Counted from the stretch's first letter, positions 8,728 to 19,408 are shown. The stretch: DNA of 64,000 bases from Shewanella sp. SNU WT4 (GCF_006494715.1 NZ_CP041151.1:1550001-1614000), one strand, 5' to 3'. Numbers and translations: made by a program. The notes: generated by a model from the letters alone, not told the origin.

Positions 8728-10464
8728 TTAGCCTTTGATGGCTGAAACCAGTATCGATTCGTTATGGCTAATATAGTTAACCGTCGGTAACGCATGGCTG
8801 GTTAAATCAGCATATTTTAAAAAGTCGATAAAGGCCGAAGGCAAGGTTATATTCGGCACAGTTTGCTGCCATTCCCGTCGCAATAATGGATCGTAGCCTT
8901 CTTTCCCCATAACGGTATAAGCGCTCGATACTCCAGTGTAAGCATTATCCGGCTCAACTTGGCGCCAGCCAGCATCACTTAAATATTCTAACCGCGTAAT
9001 TCGCTGCCCTAATGGCAAGCGGCCATCGTAATCAAAGCGCAATCCCCAAGTGTAAGGAAAACTGCCAGTACCAGTGCCATAGACACTATTGTTAGTGGCG
9101 GCATTAATGGCGGACTCTAACGCCATTTGTAAATACTGACCTTGAATGTGATAACGCACCAGCGGAATTTCAAAGGGTAAAATACTACCCAAAATATCTG
9201 CGCGCGACACAGGCCCTGCGGCCAATGATTGTCTCACGCCGCCGGCATTATGTAAGGCAAAATCCACGGCCAAGTCTTGCTTGGTTTGGTTATACAAGCT
9301 TTGACTGACTAACGGTGCTAACTGACTGCCATGGGGAAACGCGCGCCCCGGTAAACGGTTATGCACGAAAGGGCGGGGAACTTGGCAGATAATGTCTTGG
9401 CGTAACTTAACTAAGGCCGGTTGATAGCGCTGTTTGACTATTTCATCAATTTTAGTGAGTGCTTGCTGACCTAGCATTAGCGGGTGTTTATGCACTTTAG
9501 CGCAAACATTGGCATAGTCAGCTTGACTGAGCGGTGACTCGCAGTCGAGTAACAACTGCTTGTCCTGCATAAAGTAATTGCCACCTTCAAGCAGTATAAC
9601 CTTACCGCTATCATCAAATTCAATATCGGCCATGCCTAAGGTTTCAGCATACTTGCCAGCGTGAACTATTGGTGTGCGGTTATGGGTTTCGCCATACACT
9701 AAATTGCTTAGCCCAAGGTCACTAAAATTGCCTTGCAGCGTATGGCTATGGCCGCCCACAATCAGGCTTATGCCTTCAACATCTTGGGCTAAGCGTCTAT
9801 CTCCGTCTATGCCAAGATGACTTAACACTATGATGTGATAAATACCCGCTTGATGCAGCTTAGCTATGGTATTGCGGGCAATTTCATGAGCGCATAAAAA
9901 CTGAGTATCAGCGTCGATATTGGCAATTTTAGCCATGTCGGTCAGCGTGATCCCAAAAATAGCTAACTGCTTATCTGCTAAAGGTTTTAATAACACTTTG
10001 GCACAATTATCTTGTGGATCTACATCAAATAGACGTGGATGGCCATGTAAGCTAGATACTGAGGCGTTGGCCTCGGTCAACATATTGCCTGCCAGTAAAG
10101 GGAAATTAATGGTGTTTAGAAAATTAACAATCGGCGCACTGCCGCCATCAATATCATGGTTGCCTAGCACCATGGCATCTGGTTGCAATTCGTTAAGCAA
10201 GTGAGCGTTTGCTAACCCTTTAAATTCACGGAAATAAAGGGTGCCTTGAAAACTATCGCCGCCATGCAAAAACAAAAACTCTTGCTGGCATTGTTTGGCT
10301 TTCTCTCTGGCTTGTTGGAGTTGATAGCCAATTCTGGCCGCGCCACCGCTATGACAGCTAATCCGTACGGGCGAGCCTTGATGATCCACAATAAACTGCA
10401 CCTTGCTAGGTTCAAAGTGGGAGTGGGGATCATTGATATGGGTTAGAGATAATCGATAACGCAT
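8728..10464 (-). CDS. metallophosphatase / 5'-nucleotidase family protein
   Basis: About 578 residues from the ATG at 10464. Longer frames reach GTG at 10518, but that start lies inside the terminator hairpin of the upstream gene, so it was rejected. The calcineurin-like domain is complete: THINDPHSHFEP, HGGDSFQGT, LGNHDIDGG, VLSHLGIDGD and GGHSHT supply the metal ligands. The C-terminal half (residues about 330-560) is the 5'-nucleotidase C domain (LHNAGGVRQSL, YGTGTGSFP). No signal peptide precedes the metal motif, unlike periplasmic UshA. It is probably a cytosolic nucleotide or UDP-sugar hydrolase. Confidence 0.85.
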   Translation of the reverse strand: MRYRLSLTHINDPHSHFEPSKVQFIVDHQGSPVRISCHSGGAARIGYQLQQAREKAKQCQQEFLFLHGGDSFQGTLYFREFKGLANAHLLNELQPDAMVLGNHDIDGGSAPIVNFLNTINFPLLAGNMLTEANASVSSLHGHPRLFDVDPQDNCAKVLLKPLADKQLAIFGITLTDMAKIANIDADTQFLCAHEIARNTIAKLHQAGIYHIIVLSHLGIDGDRRLAQDVEGISLIVGGHSHTLQGNFSDLGLSNLVYGETHNRTPIVHAGKYAETLGMADIEFDDSGKVILLEGGNYFMQDKQLLLDCESPLSQADYANVCAKVHKHPLMLGQQALTKIDEIVKQRYQPALVKLRQDIICQVPRPFVHNRLPGRAFPHGSQLAPLVSQSLYNQTKQDLAVDFALHNAGGVRQSLAAGPVSRADILGSILPFEIPLVRYHIQGQYLQMALESAINAATNNSVYGTGTGSFPYTWGLRFDYDGRLPLGQRITRLEYLSDAGWRQVEPDNAYTGVSSAYTVMGKEGYDPLLRREWQQTVPNITLPSAFIDFLKYADLTSHALPTVNYISHNESILVSAIKG

Positions 10465-10497
10465 GAAGAAATGCTCAGAACGAAATGAGATGTAGAA

Positions 10498-10516
10498 GGC
10501 GGGGAATTTCCCCGCC
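10498..10516 (-). terminator. hairpin after the CBS-domain protein gene
   Basis: Eight-base-pair GC-rich stem GGCGGGGA/TCCCCGCC with a three-base loop, between the stop of the upstream minus-strand gene and the 5'-nucleotidase start. The T-run is poor, so termination may be partial and the two genes may be partly cotranscribed. Confidence 0.6.
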
Positions 10517-10523
10517 ACAGTAC

Positions 10524-11594
10524 TTAGTTGGAAACTTGTTCAAAATCACCATCATCGGATAAACGTATGCCTTTATCTTGCATACGGCGTTTCCATAATC
10601 GACGGGCTAATTGCTGCATGTCAGCGGCAGGATCGTTTAAATCAACGATTTCAAGACCCAACATAGATTCGATAATATCTTCTTGAGTGACAATCCCCAA
10701 GCCAGAACCATACTCATCCACCACCATGGCAATTTGGGTATTACGCTTAATCATGCGCTCAAACAGCGGCAAAATTTTTGCGGTTTCAGGCACGGCCATC
10801 AGACTACGCTTAAGCGCATCAATCGGCTCATCTGGCGTGTCGCGGCTCGCTAATAAGATATCAGTGCGATTCACATAACCGACGATATCATCATGATCGT
10901 TAGCGTACACAGGAATGCGAGTAAAAGGTTTATTGATATGTTGGTCAATAAACTCTTGCTGACTCATGCTGATTGGCAGAGAAAACATCACGGTTCTTGG
11001 CGTCATGATAGCTGTTACTGGCACATCTCTGGCCTGCAACATTTGAGTTAGAATTTTCGACTCTTGCGCTTCTAGCTCACCATTCTCATGCCCCATTTTG
11101 GCCATGGCACTCATTTCTTGACGAATATATTGGCCATCGTCGCCTTTACCCATTAACTGCGTCACTTGCTTAGACATCCAAATTAATGGCAGGGTGAGTT
11201 TTTCCATCCAATACAAAATATAGGTAACGGTTGGCGCTAATGAACGCCAGTAGTTTGCCCCAATAGTCTTTGGAATGATTTCGGAGAAGAACAGAATAAT
11301 AAAGGTTAATACGCCGGAAAACACCCCTAGCATATCATCGCCAAATACTTTAGCTGCTTGCGCGCCTGCGACTGCAGCACCGACAGTGTGGGCTACTGTG
11401 TTTAGCGTCAAAATAGACACTAAAGGCGATTCGACATTTTCTTTTTGCTTGCTTAATTTGGCAGCCGCGTTGGGATTAGTTTGAGTTAAGTTGGCAATAT
11501 AGCTAGGTGTTACAGACAGTAATACCGCTTCGAATACGCTACACAGAAAAGAAACAAACACAGCGACAAGGATGATTATGATGAGGGTAATCAT
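10524..11594 (-). CDS. CNNM/CorC-type membrane protein with two CBS domains
   Basis: 356 residues. The N-terminal DUF21/CNNM membrane domain has several hydrophobic spans (residues about 3-25, 60-115, 125-145). Two CBS domains follow at about 200-310 (VPVTAIMTPRTVMF..., RIPVYANDHDDIVGYVNRTDILL, VVDEYGSGLGIVTQEDIIE). The family is linked to magnesium/cobalt homeostasis and is often labelled hemolysin-like. It lacks the C-terminal CorC_HlyC domain of longer members. Cation transport is inferred from family only. Confidence 0.85.
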   Translation of the reverse strand: MITLIIIILVAVFVSFLCSVFEAVLLSVTPSYIANLTQTNPNAAAKLSKQKENVESPLVSILTLNTVAHTVGAAVAGAQAAKVFGDDMLGVFSGVLTFIILFFSEIIPKTIGANYWRSLAPTVTYILYWMEKLTLPLIWMSKQVTQLMGKGDDGQYIRQEMSAMAKMGHENGELEAQESKILTQMLQARDVPVTAIMTPRTVMFSLPISMSQQEFIDQHINKPFTRIPVYANDHDDIVGYVNRTDILLASRDTPDEPIDALKRSLMAVPETAKILPLFERMIKRNTQIAMVVDEYGSGLGIVTQEDIIESMLGLEIVDLNDPAADMQQLARRLWKRRMQDKGIRLSDDGDFEQVSN

Positions 11595-11883
11595 AACGAT
11601 TAAATTACAACTCCGAAATTTAGGCCAACATTGACCGAGAGCAATCTTACCATAGAATCATAACCCACATTGACAAAAATCACCGCTGACTAGCATTCCC
11701 CTACATTAATACTTGAGCGCAAGAGTCGTGCGGCTAGCGTCTAATAAGCATGGCGGCATCATTCCCTGTGCGGGGTTTATCGAGTGCTAATCGCCCGATA
11801 GCCTAACTGTGACTAGCGTAATAGGGCCTGCATGAGTATAATTCGCCGCCCCGTGGCCAGAATTCGTTGTTGAGGTTAGCCAA
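11595..11883 (+). promoter_or_regulatory. intergenic region with probable rlmN promoter
   Basis: The region separates a divergent minus-strand gene from rlmN. TATAAT at 11837-11842 is a good -10 element 42 bases before the rlmN ATG; no clear -35 was found. No coding sequence was seen. Confidence 0.4.
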
Positions 11884-13005
11884 ATGAGTGAAAAGAAGAT
11901 CAATTTATTAGACCTGGATCGTAAAGCGATGCGGGCATTAATCGCGGAAATGGGAGAGAAGCCATTCCGTGCTGATCAATTGATGAAATGGATCTATCAT
12001 TTTGGTGTCAGCGACTTTGAAGAAATGAACAATATCAATAAGGTATTGCGTCAAAAGTTGGCTGCTCGCTGCGAAATTATCGCGCCTGAAATTTCTAGTT
12101 TTCAAAAATCTGTTGATGGCACTATTAAGTTTGCTATTAATGTTGGCGAAGGTCAGGAAGTTGAAACTGTTTATATTCCTGAAGAAGACCGCGCGACTTT
12201 ATGTGTGTCATCACAAGTGGGTTGTGCGCTGGAATGTACTTTCTGCTCGACCGCCCAGCAAGGCTTTAACCGTAACTTGACTGTGTCTGAAATCGTCGGT
12301 CAAATCTGGCGTGTGTGCCATTTCTTAGGTTTTGCTAAAGAAACCGGTGAGCGCCCTGTGACTAACGTAGTGATGATGGGTATGGGTGAGCCGCTGCTCA
12401 ACTTAGCCAATGTGATCCCGGCCTTAGACATCATGCTGGATGATTTCGGTTTTTCATTATCTAAGCGCCGCGTAACCGTATCAACCTCAGGGGTTGTACC
12501 TGCGTTAGATAAATTAGGTGATGCGATAGATGTCGCTTTAGCCGTTAGTATTCATGCCCCCAATGATGAACTCAGAAATCAACTGGTACCGGTTAACAAA
12601 AAATACCCGCTCAATGAATTTTTAGCCGGTATTCAGCGTTATATCGCAAAATCTAATGCTAACCGTGGCCGCGTGACTGTTGAATATGTGATGCTCGATC
12701 ATATCAACGACAGCACAGACCAAGCCCATGAATTAGCTAAGTTGATGGCAGACACACCTTGCAAGGTGAATTTGATCCCATTTAACCCGTACCCAGGTTC
12801 GCCTTATGGTCGCTCGTCTAATTCTCGCATCGATCGCTTTTCAAAAGTATTAATGGAATACGGTTTGACTGTGATTGTGCGCAAGACCCGTGGCGATGAC
12901 ATCGATGCTGCTTGCGGTCAGCTGGCGGGTGATATTCGTGACAGAACTAAGCGTCTGGCAAAAAAACAAATGCAACAAAGCCAAATTTCAGTCAGAATAG
13001 ACTAA
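11884..13005 (+). CDS. rlmN: 23S rRNA (A2503-C2)/tRNA (A37-C2) methyltransferase RlmN
   Basis: 373 residues. A radical-SAM enzyme that methylates C2 of A2503 in 23S rRNA and A37 in some tRNAs. The [4Fe-4S] motif CALECTFC is present, with [12 protein letters not shown] and the C-terminal CGQLAGD cysteine needed for the methyl-carrying mechanism. Length is normal. It is the first gene of a same-strand block shared with E. coli (rlmN, pilW, rodZ, ispG, hisS, yfgM, bamB, der). Confidence 0.97.
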   Translation: MSEKKINLLDLDRKAMRALIAEMGEKPFRADQLMKWIYHFGVSDFEEMNNINKVLRQKLAARCEIIAPEISSFQKSVDGTIKFAINVGEGQEVETVYIPEEDRATLCVSSQVGCALECTFCSTAQQGFNRNLTVSEIVGQIWRVCHFLGFAKETGERPVTNVVMMGMGEPLLNLANVIPALDIMLDDFGFSLSKRRVTVSTSGVVPALDKLGDAIDVALAVSIHAPNDELRNQLVPVNKKYPLNEFLAGIQRYIAKSNANRGRVTVEYVMLDHINDSTDQAHELAKLMADTPCKVNLIPFNPYPGSPYGRSSNSRIDRFSKVLMEYGLTVIVRKTRGDDIDAACGQLAGDIRDRTKRLAKKQMQQSQISVRID

Positions 13006-13039
13006 CTCTTTGTTTACGTTTAATTAGGGCAAACTTACT

Positions 13040-13825
13040 ATGCAGCATAAGTCAAAGTTACTGATGACATGGGTTGTAGCTGCTGCTCTTTCTGGTTGCG
13101 TAACTGAGCAAACTTATTCAGGCACAGATATTCAAGTTAAACAGCGCACGTTTGATCCCGTGGCCGCTGCGAAAGAAAGAGTTCAACTAGGTTTGACCTA
13201 TTTACAAAAAGGGAATAGTCAACAAGCCAAATTTAACTTAGATAAGGCAGTGTCTTTTGCGCCTAATCTGGAAGAAGTCCATGTGGCCATGGCGTATTAT
13301 TATCAATCAGTGGGTGATGATAAACGTGCCTTGGCCGCCTACGAAGATGCCGTTAAAAGCTCGAAGGTCAGCGGTGATGCGTTAAATAATTTTGGCGTGT
13401 ATTTATGCCAACAAAAACAATATGCCCAAGCTGAAAAACGATTTTTACAGGCGATTGCACAACCAGAATATACCAGAGCAGCCTCGAGTTATGAAAATTT
13501 AGGGCTGTGCAGTCAAGAAGCTGGACAATTGACTAAAGCGCAGGACTACTTTAATTCTGCACTTAAATATGACCCCCGACGCATTACGTCCTTGCTGGCG
13601 TTAGTTGAAATCCCATTAGCTCAACAAGATTTTGTCGAAGCTAAACAGTCTTTAGGGAGATTTCAACGTGTAGCTGCAGATACGCCGCAAAGTCTTGAGT
13701 TGGGGATACGGATTGAACAAGGTCTGAATGACTCGGAGGCGGCTAAGCGATATGGGATCCAATTGCTAGCCACATTTCCTTCCTCCAATCAGGCCAAAGA
13801 GTATCGGAATAGTTTACAGCAATGA
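13040..13825 (+). CDS. pilW: type IV pilus assembly TPR lipoprotein PilW/PilF
   Basis: 261 residues. An N-terminal lipoprotein signal ends at ALSGC (Cys20). About five TPR-like repeats follow (AYYYQSVGDDKRALAAYEDA, LCQQKQYAQAEKRFLQA, LCSQEAGQLTKAQDYFNSA). It is the pilotin that helps multimerise the PilQ secretin in the outer membrane. It overlaps rodZ by ATGA at 13822-13825. Confidence 0.92.
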   Translation: MQHKSKLLMTWVVAAALSGCVTEQTYSGTDIQVKQRTFDPVAAAKERVQLGLTYLQKGNSQQAKFNLDKAVSFAPNLEEVHVAMAYYYQSVGDDKRALAAYEDAVKSSKVSGDALNNFGVYLCQQKQYAQAEKRFLQAIAQPEYTRAASSYENLGLCSQEAGQLTKAQDYFNSALKYDPRRITSLLALVEIPLAQQDFVEAKQSLGRFQRVAADTPQSLELGIRIEQGLNDSEAAKRYGIQLLATFPSSNQAKEYRNSLQQ

Positions 13826-14886
13826 CACAATCACACACTGAAATATCCGAACCAACCCCAGCCGTTACCCCCGAGGTAATACCGCCAGCGGGTCCAATAT
13901 TACAAGCGGCGCGTTTAGCTAAAAATTTGTCGGTCGCCGATGTCGCCACCCGCATGCATGTACGGCCCTCGATAGTTGAAGATATCGAGCGTGATTGTTT
14001 TGACAACATAGCTTCGCCTATTTATGTCAAAGGTTATGTTAAAAACTTTGCTCGTATTGTTGGCGCCGATGAAGCGGCCATTAAAGCGAGTATTTATGCG
14101 CAGTTGCCGAGTGAAGAAAAGCCGGTGATGCAAAGTTTTTCGCGTAAAACCACCATTAAAGCGCGCGATAGCCGCTTGATGTTAGTCACTTGGTTAATTG
14201 CGTTTGTGTTATTGGCATTAATGGTGCTGTGGTGGGTGCAAAAATCCAATACTGACACCTTAGTTGATTTATCTAAGCCAAGTATTGAAGAAGTGGCGGC
14301 GATTCATTCGACGCCAAGCTTAGCCGACGATGCCGATTTACTGCTCGCGACTGAGGCCGATGCCTTAGCTCCTGGAATCACCGCTGAGCAATTACAGCCT
14401 GAAGATACCGCTACTACAGTAGACGCGCCTATTGATGGCGCCGCATCATCCCCAATCAATGCTGGCGCACAATCTGCGCCAGCATTAACACCCTCTGCGG
14501 TTACTGCGCCAGCCACAAATACACAATCAACTGCACCAGTTATCAATTCAGCGGCAAACTCTGCCGCGACGCCAATGATTACCCCTGTAACGCCACCGGC
14601 AAGTACTGCAGCCACTGATGTGAATGTGAGCACAGGTCAGGGCGAACTGAGCCTTAGCTTGAGTGGTGATTGCTGGATGAAAATCATTGATGGTAGCGGT
14701 AAGACCTTAGTCAATGGGGTTAAAACAGCCGGTTCAGTGATGAATTTACAAGGGGATACGCCGTTTAAAATCATTATTGGCGCTCCTAACGCAGTGACCA
14801 TGACCTTTAATGGCGCCCCAGTTTCTTTATCTGCCTATCAAGACAAGGTTGCCCGTTTTACGCTGCCAAGTCCTATGAGTGAATAA
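13822..14886 (+). CDS. rodZ: cytoskeletal membrane protein RodZ
   Basis: 354 residues. The N-terminal helix-turn-helix (LQAARLAKNLSVADVATRMHV, residues about 29-95) binds MreB; one transmembrane span lies at about 113-135 (LMLVTWLIAFVLLALMVLWWV). A long Ala/Thr/Pro-rich periplasmic linker (about 165-275) leads to the C-terminal DUF4115 domain (SLSLSGDCWMKIIDGSGK). It controls rod shape with MreB. The start overlaps the pilW stop, implying coupling. Confidence 0.93.
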   Translation: MTQSHTEISEPTPAVTPEVIPPAGPILQAARLAKNLSVADVATRMHVRPSIVEDIERDCFDNIASPIYVKGYVKNFARIVGADEAAIKASIYAQLPSEEKPVMQSFSRKTTIKARDSRLMLVTWLIAFVLLALMVLWWVQKSNTDTLVDLSKPSIEEVAAIHSTPSLADDADLLLATEADALAPGITAEQLQPEDTATTVDAPIDGAASSPINAGAQSAPALTPSAVTAPATNTQSTAPVINSAANSAATPMITPVTPPASTAATDVNVSTGQGELSLSLSGDCWMKIIDGSGKTLVNGVKTAGSVMNLQGDTPFKIIIGAPNAVTMTFNGAPVSLSAYQDKVARFTLPSPMSE

Positions 14887-14897
14887 GCGAGTATTAG

Positions 14898-16007
14898 ATG
14901 TTTAGTGAATCTCCTATCAAGCGTCGTCAATCCAGCCGGATTTATGTCGGTAACGTGGCTATTGGTGATGGCGCGCCGATTGCTGTGCAGTCAATGACTA
15001 ACACTCGTACCACAGACGTTGAAGCCACGGTGGCGCAAATCCGCGCTCTTGAAAAAGTTGGCGCTGATATTGTGCGTGTGTCTGTGCCGACCATGGATGC
15101 CGCTGAAGCATTTAAGCTGATTAAACTGCAGTCCAATGTGCCGTTAGTGGCTGACATTCATTTCGATTACCGTATCGCTTTAAAAGTGGCTGAATACGGG
15201 GCAGACTGCCTGCGCATAAACCCTGGCAATATCGGCAATGAACAGCGCATTCGCTCTGTGGTTGAATGCGCCCGCGACATGAATATCCCTATTCGCATTG
15301 GCGTTAACGGTGGTTCATTAGAGCAAGACCTAATGGACAAATACCGCGAGCCAACGCCAGAGGCGCTGGTAGAATCAGCCATGCGCCACGTGGATATTTT
15401 AGATCGTTTGAATTTTGATCAATTTAAAGTCAGCGTTAAAGCATCTGACGTGTTCTTGGCGGTGGAGTCTTATCGCTTACTGGCAAAACAAATTATTCAG
15501 CCGTTGCACCTTGGCATTACTGAAGCGGGCGGGGCGCGCGCGGGTTCAGTTAAATCAGCGGTTGGCTTAGGCATGCTACTGGCAGAAGGCATTGGCGATA
15601 CGTTGCGGATTTCACTGGCCGCCGATCCTATTGAAGAAATTAAAGTGGGCTTTGATATTTTAAAGTCACTGCGCATTCGCTCTCGCGGCATTAACTTTAT
15701 TGCTTGCCCATCGTGTTCAAGACAAGAATTTGATGTAATTTCAACGGTTAATGCTTTAGAGCAGCGTTTAGAAGATATAGTGACACCTATGGATGTGTCT
15801 ATTATTGGCTGCGTGGTTAATGGTCCAGGTGAAGCTCTTGTTTCTCACATAGGCTTAACTGGTAGTAACCGTAAGAGTGGTTATTACGTTGATGGTGTGC
15901 GCCAAAAAGAGCGCTTAGATAATGAAGATTTAGTTGACCAACTCGAAAAGAAAATTCGAGCTAAAGCCAGTTTACTGACTAACCGAATCCCAACGAGCGA
16001 CGCGTAA
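14898..16007 (+). CDS. ispG: 4-hydroxy-3-methylbut-2-en-1-yl diphosphate synthase IspG
   Basis: 369 residues. The penultimate-stage enzyme of the MEP isoprenoid pathway, containing a [4Fe-4S] cluster. Cluster ligands are visible in [13 protein letters not shown] and [10 protein letters not shown]. The N-terminal TIM-barrel starts at [18 protein letters not shown]. Twelve bases separate it from rodZ. Length matches the E. coli protein. Confidence 0.97.
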   Translation: MFSESPIKRRQSSRIYVGNVAIGDGAPIAVQSMTNTRTTDVEATVAQIRALEKVGADIVRVSVPTMDAAEAFKLIKLQSNVPLVADIHFDYRIALKVAEYGADCLRINPGNIGNEQRIRSVVECARDMNIPIRIGVNGGSLEQDLMDKYREPTPEALVESAMRHVDILDRLNFDQFKVSVKASDVFLAVESYRLLAKQIIQPLHLGITEAGGARAGSVKSAVGLGMLLAEGIGDTLRISLAADPIEEIKVGFDILKSLRIRSRGINFIACPSCSRQEFDVISTVNALEQRLEDIVTPMDVSIIGCVVNGPGEALVSHIGLTGSNRKSGYYVDGVRQKERLDNEDLVDQLEKKIRAKASLLTNRIPTSDA

Positions 16008-16035
16008 CACCCGCTGAGTTATCTTTTATCCCCCT

Positions 16036-16058
16036 GAGCCGATGCATAGCATCGGCTC
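16036..16058 (+). terminator. hairpin after ispG
   Basis: Perfect 10-bp stem GAGCCGATGC/GCATCGGCTC with an ATA loop. No T-run follows, so it may only partially terminate or may stabilise the mRNA end. Confidence 0.55.
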
Positions 16059-16186
16059 ATTAGCTATAGGTGCTCGCCTTTTTACCAGCCAGCGGTCTTT
16101 GCAAACTAGGTTAGCAGAGTATTGATACGCCTAGAGTTGCGGCGCTTTCCTCGCCGTTAACCTCGCCTTTTGCGCTGGTTTAAGTA

Positions 16187-16192
16187 TATAAT
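16187..16192 (+). promoter_or_regulatory. probable -10 element of hisS
   Basis: Exact TATAAT, 41 bases before the hisS start, after the ispG hairpin. The -35 region is weak. It implies a separate transcript from hisS onward. Confidence 0.4.
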
Positions 16193-16233
16193 GCGGGCGG
16201 TTTTTAATTTACAACGATATCGACGAGTCTAAC

Positions 16234-17508
16234 GTGGCAAAACAGATCCAAGCGATTCGCGGAATGAATGACATTCTGCCAACACAAAGTCCTATTTGGC
16301 AAAAAGTAGAAGCAGTTTTACGCCATACCGTAGCATCTTATGGTTACAGTGAAATCAGAACTCCGATTGTTGAAAGCACAGATCTATTTAAGCGATCTAT
16401 TGGCGAAGTGACCGATATCGTTGAAAAAGAAATGTACACTTTTGCCGACCGCAACAGTGATAGCTTAACTTTACGTCCAGAAGGCACAGCCTCAACCGTA
16501 CGTGCCGGTAACGAGCATGGTTTGCTGTATAACCAAGAGCAGCGTTTATGGTACATGGGTCCTATGTTCCGTCACGAGCGCCCACAGAAGGGTCGTTATC
16601 GTCAATTCCACCAGTTTGGTGTGGAAGTCTACGGCATAGGTAGCGCTGACATTGATGCTGAAGTGTTATTGTTATCAGCCCGCTTATGGCGTGAGCTGGG
16701 TATTACTGAGCATGTAACATTAGAGCTCAATACCTTAGGCGACTCGGCTGAGCGCGCTCAGTACCGCGATGCCTTAATTGCTTTCCTTGAACAGTTTAAA
16801 GATCAGCTGGATGAAGACAGTCAGCGCCGTATGTACACTAACCCGCTGCGCGTGTTAGATACCAAAGATCAAGCCGTCCAAGCCTTATTAGTCGGCGCGC
16901 CAGCCTTGATGGATTATTTAGGTGAAGAATCTAAAAATCATTTCCAGCAGTTGTGTGAACTTCTTGATGGTGTTGGTATCCAATACCGCATCAACCCGCG
17001 CTTAGTGCGTGGTTTAGATTATTACAACCGCACCGTCTTTGAATGGGTCACAGAGAGCTTAGGCTCACAAGGCACAGTATTGGCAGGCGGTCGTTACGAT
17101 GGTTTAGTGGGTCAATTAGGCGGTAAAGATACCCCTGCCGTTGGCTTTGCTATGGGACTAGAGCGCATTGTGCTCTTGCTCGAAACTCTCGAATTGACCC
17201 AAGATATTGGCCCTGCGGTTGATGTTTATGTGATGGCATTTGGTGACGCATGTTTAATTGCTGCGACTCAATTAGCAGAAGAGTTGCGAAACACTCACCC
17301 AAGCCTTAAGGTGATGACTCACTGCGGTGGTGGCAACTTTAAGAAGCAAATGAAGCGTGCTGACAAGAGTGGTGCTCAAGTGGCGCTTATTCTTGGCGAA
17401 GATGAATTAGCTGCAGGTAAGGTAGCGCTTAAGTCGCTGCGTACCAATGACATGCAACAACTGATTGATAGAAGTCAATTAGCTCAGGTGTTAACCGGTC
17501 TGATTTAA
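16234..17508 (+). CDS. hisS: histidyl-tRNA synthetase
   Basis: 424 residues. A class II synthetase charging tRNA-His. It starts with GTG (GTG GCA AAA CAG). Motif 2 ([17 protein letters not shown]), the HisA motif [14 protein letters not shown] and motif 3 ([14 protein letters not shown]) are intact, and the C-terminal anticodon-binding domain follows. It heads the second part of the block with yfgM, bamB and der. Confidence 0.97.
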   Translation: MAKQIQAIRGMNDILPTQSPIWQKVEAVLRHTVASYGYSEIRTPIVESTDLFKRSIGEVTDIVEKEMYTFADRNSDSLTLRPEGTASTVRAGNEHGLLYNQEQRLWYMGPMFRHERPQKGRYRQFHQFGVEVYGIGSADIDAEVLLLSARLWRELGITEHVTLELNTLGDSAERAQYRDALIAFLEQFKDQLDEDSQRRMYTNPLRVLDTKDQAVQALLVGAPALMDYLGEESKNHFQQLCELLDGVGIQYRINPRLVRGLDYYNRTVFEWVTESLGSQGTVLAGGRYDGLVGQLGGKDTPAVGFAMGLERIVLLLETLELTQDIGPAVDVYVMAFGDACLIAATQLAEELRNTHPSLKVMTHCGGGNFKKQMKRADKSGAQVALILGEDELAAGKVALKSLRTNDMQQLIDRSQLAQVLTGLI

Positions 17509-17533
17509 TAAATAAAGAATAAAAACGTAGGGG

Positions 17534-18160
17534 ATGCGCGTGGAAATTTATAGCTCAGAAGAACAACAAGTCGACGCAATCAAACAGTTTTGGACAGACT
17601 ATGGCACCTCCATTTTATTAGGTGCTGTGGTGGGCTTAGGAGGCTTATATGGTTGGAACTATTACTCTGACCAGCAATTACAAGCCGCTGAAACTGCTTC
17701 AGAACATTACCAAGCTTTAGTGGTAGATCAAGCCCATAGCGCAGCTTTCATTACCAAGGCAGCGCAGTACTCGCAAGAGACTAATCAAGTGGGTTATCAG
17801 GCCATGATGGACCTGATGTTAGCTAAAGCTGCCGTTGAAGCTGGTAAGTTTAGCGAAGCAGAAACTGCGTTAAAGCAAGTGATTGCTGATAAGCCTGGCG
17901 CTGGTTTGGACATGATAGCGACTATCCGTCTGGCTCGCATCCAAGCGCAGCAAGAGCAATATGCTGTGGCCTTAACCACGTTAGAGCAAGTGACAGATTC
18001 AGCTTTTGCTGCTCAACGTGATGAATTAAAAGGTGATTTTCTGGTGCGCCAAGGGGAGCTGGATAAAGCTCGCTTAGCTTATCAAGCGGCCGCGGATGTT
18101 GGCGGTTTGAATGCTAGCCCAGTACTGCAAATGAAAATTGATAACCTCAATAAGGCATAA
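17534..18160 (+). CDS. yfgM: YfgM family membrane-anchored TPR protein
   Basis: 208 residues. Short cytosolic N-terminus, one membrane span (SILLGAVVGLGGLYGWNYY, residues about 26-45), then a periplasmic TPR-like region. In E. coli YfgM associates with the PpiD chaperone at the Sec translocon. The start is ATG 17534 or GTG 17540. It lies between hisS and bamB as in other gammaproteobacteria. Confidence 0.92.
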   Translation: MRVEIYSSEEQQVDAIKQFWTDYGTSILLGAVVGLGGLYGWNYYSDQQLQAAETASEHYQALVVDQAHSAAFITKAAQYSQETNQVGYQAMMDLMLAKAAVEAGKFSEAETALKQVIADKPGAGLDMIATIRLARIQAQQEQYAVALTTLEQVTDSAFAAQRDELKGDFLVRQGELDKARLAYQAAADVGGLNASPVLQMKIDNLNKA

Positions 18161-18171
18161 GGAAAAGGCCG

Positions 18172-19359
18172 ATGACATCCTGGTGTAAAACCCTATTGGC
18201 AGCCGCTATGGCAGCCTCATTACTGACAGCATGCGCGTCTAGTGATGTAGAAGAAGAGCCCGTTAGCGAACTGACAGAGATTAATGCCACTGTCTTTCCA
18301 ACCATTAGTTGGAGTGCCAATGTTGGCGATGGCGTCGGGGCGTTTTACTCCCAACTTCAACCTGCTGCAGGTTACGGTAAAGTTTTTGTCGCTGACAGAA
18401 ACGGCATAGTGATCGCATTTGATGAAAACACAGGTCAAGAAGTTTGGACTCAGGATTTCACTCAGGCCTTTAACGATAAGCCGTTAGTGAAAAACAAAGG
18501 TGCACGCTTATCCGCTGGTATTACCGCCGCGCGCGATAAAGTGTTTATCGGCAGTGAGTCTGGCTACTTAGGCGCGCTCAATGCTGAAACTGGCGCGGTT
18601 GAGTGGTATGCCGAGACCGATGGCGAATTAATGTCAAAGCCTACTGTCGCTGAAGATGTGGTGGTGGTGAATACTGGCTCTGGCGCTTTACAAGCCTTTG
18701 AAGTGGCAACCGGTAAAGACTTATGGCGTTTTGAAACCAATTTACCGGCGTTAACGCTGCGCGGTACAGGTTCTGCGTCTTATGAAGCCGGTGGTTTCTT
18801 TGTGGGTACTGCTGATGGCAAAGTTGCCGTCGTAGTTAAAGCCAATGGTCAACCTGCGTGGGAACAAGCTGTGTTCTCACCAAAAGGTGGCAACGAATTT
18901 ACTCGTATGGCCGACGTAGATATGACGCCGCTAATTTTGGGCGATAATCTTTACGCAGTCAGTTATAATGGCAACCTAGTGTCGATGGAGCTACGTTCAG
19001 GCCGTGTGGTTTGGGCGCGCAAATACTCTAGTTTCCATAATTTAGCGAGCAGCGGCTTACAGTTATATTTAGTTGATGACAGCAGCCGTGTGTATTCGGT
19101 TGACCGTCGCAATGGCCTTGAAAGCTGGAGCAATTCAGAATTAACTCATCGCGAATTAACTGCTCCGGTAGTGTTTGGCGATTACTTAGTGGTTGGTGAC
19201 TTTGAAGGTTACCTGCACTTTTTGGACCGTGCTAACGGCAAGATCGTTGGCCGTATCTTGATTGATGACGATGGACTGTACAGTCAACCTACTGTGGTTG
19301 GCGACAAATTATACGTACAGGGTCGCAGTGGTAAAATTGCGGCCGTAACACTTCCATAA
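18172..19359 (+). CDS. bamB: outer-membrane assembly lipoprotein BamB
   Basis: 395 residues. The lipoprotein signal ends LLTAC (Cys21). An eight-bladed PQQ-like propeller follows, with repeating patterns such as GQEVWTQDF, GAVEWYAET, GKDLWRFET and GRVVWARKY. It is a component of the BAM complex that inserts beta-barrel proteins. A strong terminator follows before der. Confidence 0.95.
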   Translation: MTSWCKTLLAAAMAASLLTACASSDVEEEPVSELTEINATVFPTISWSANVGDGVGAFYSQLQPAAGYGKVFVADRNGIVIAFDENTGQEVWTQDFTQAFNDKPLVKNKGARLSAGITAARDKVFIGSESGYLGALNAETGAVEWYAETDGELMSKPTVAEDVVVVNTGSGALQAFEVATGKDLWRFETNLPALTLRGTGSASYEAGGFFVGTADGKVAVVVKANGQPAWEQAVFSPKGGNEFTRMADVDMTPLILGDNLYAVSYNGNLVSMELRSGRVVWARKYSSFHNLASSGLQLYLVDDSSRVYSVDRRNGLESWSNSELTHRELTAPVVFGDYLVVGDFEGYLHFLDRANGKIVGRILIDDDGLYSQPTVVGDKLYVQGRSGKIAAVTLP

Positions 19360-19381
19360 ATCAAAGCGTATTTTGATAAAG

Positions 19382-19408
19382 CCCCTGGAAGTTTTCCGGG
19401 GGTTTTTT
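19382..19408 (+). terminator. intrinsic terminator after bamB
   Basis: Stem CCCCTGGA/TCCGGGGG (one G-T pair) followed by six T residues. Confidence 0.85.

Noticed and set aside
14304..14633. 109-codon ORF antisense to rodZ
   Set aside because: It mirrors the low-complexity Ala/Thr/Pro linker of rodZ and has no independent support.
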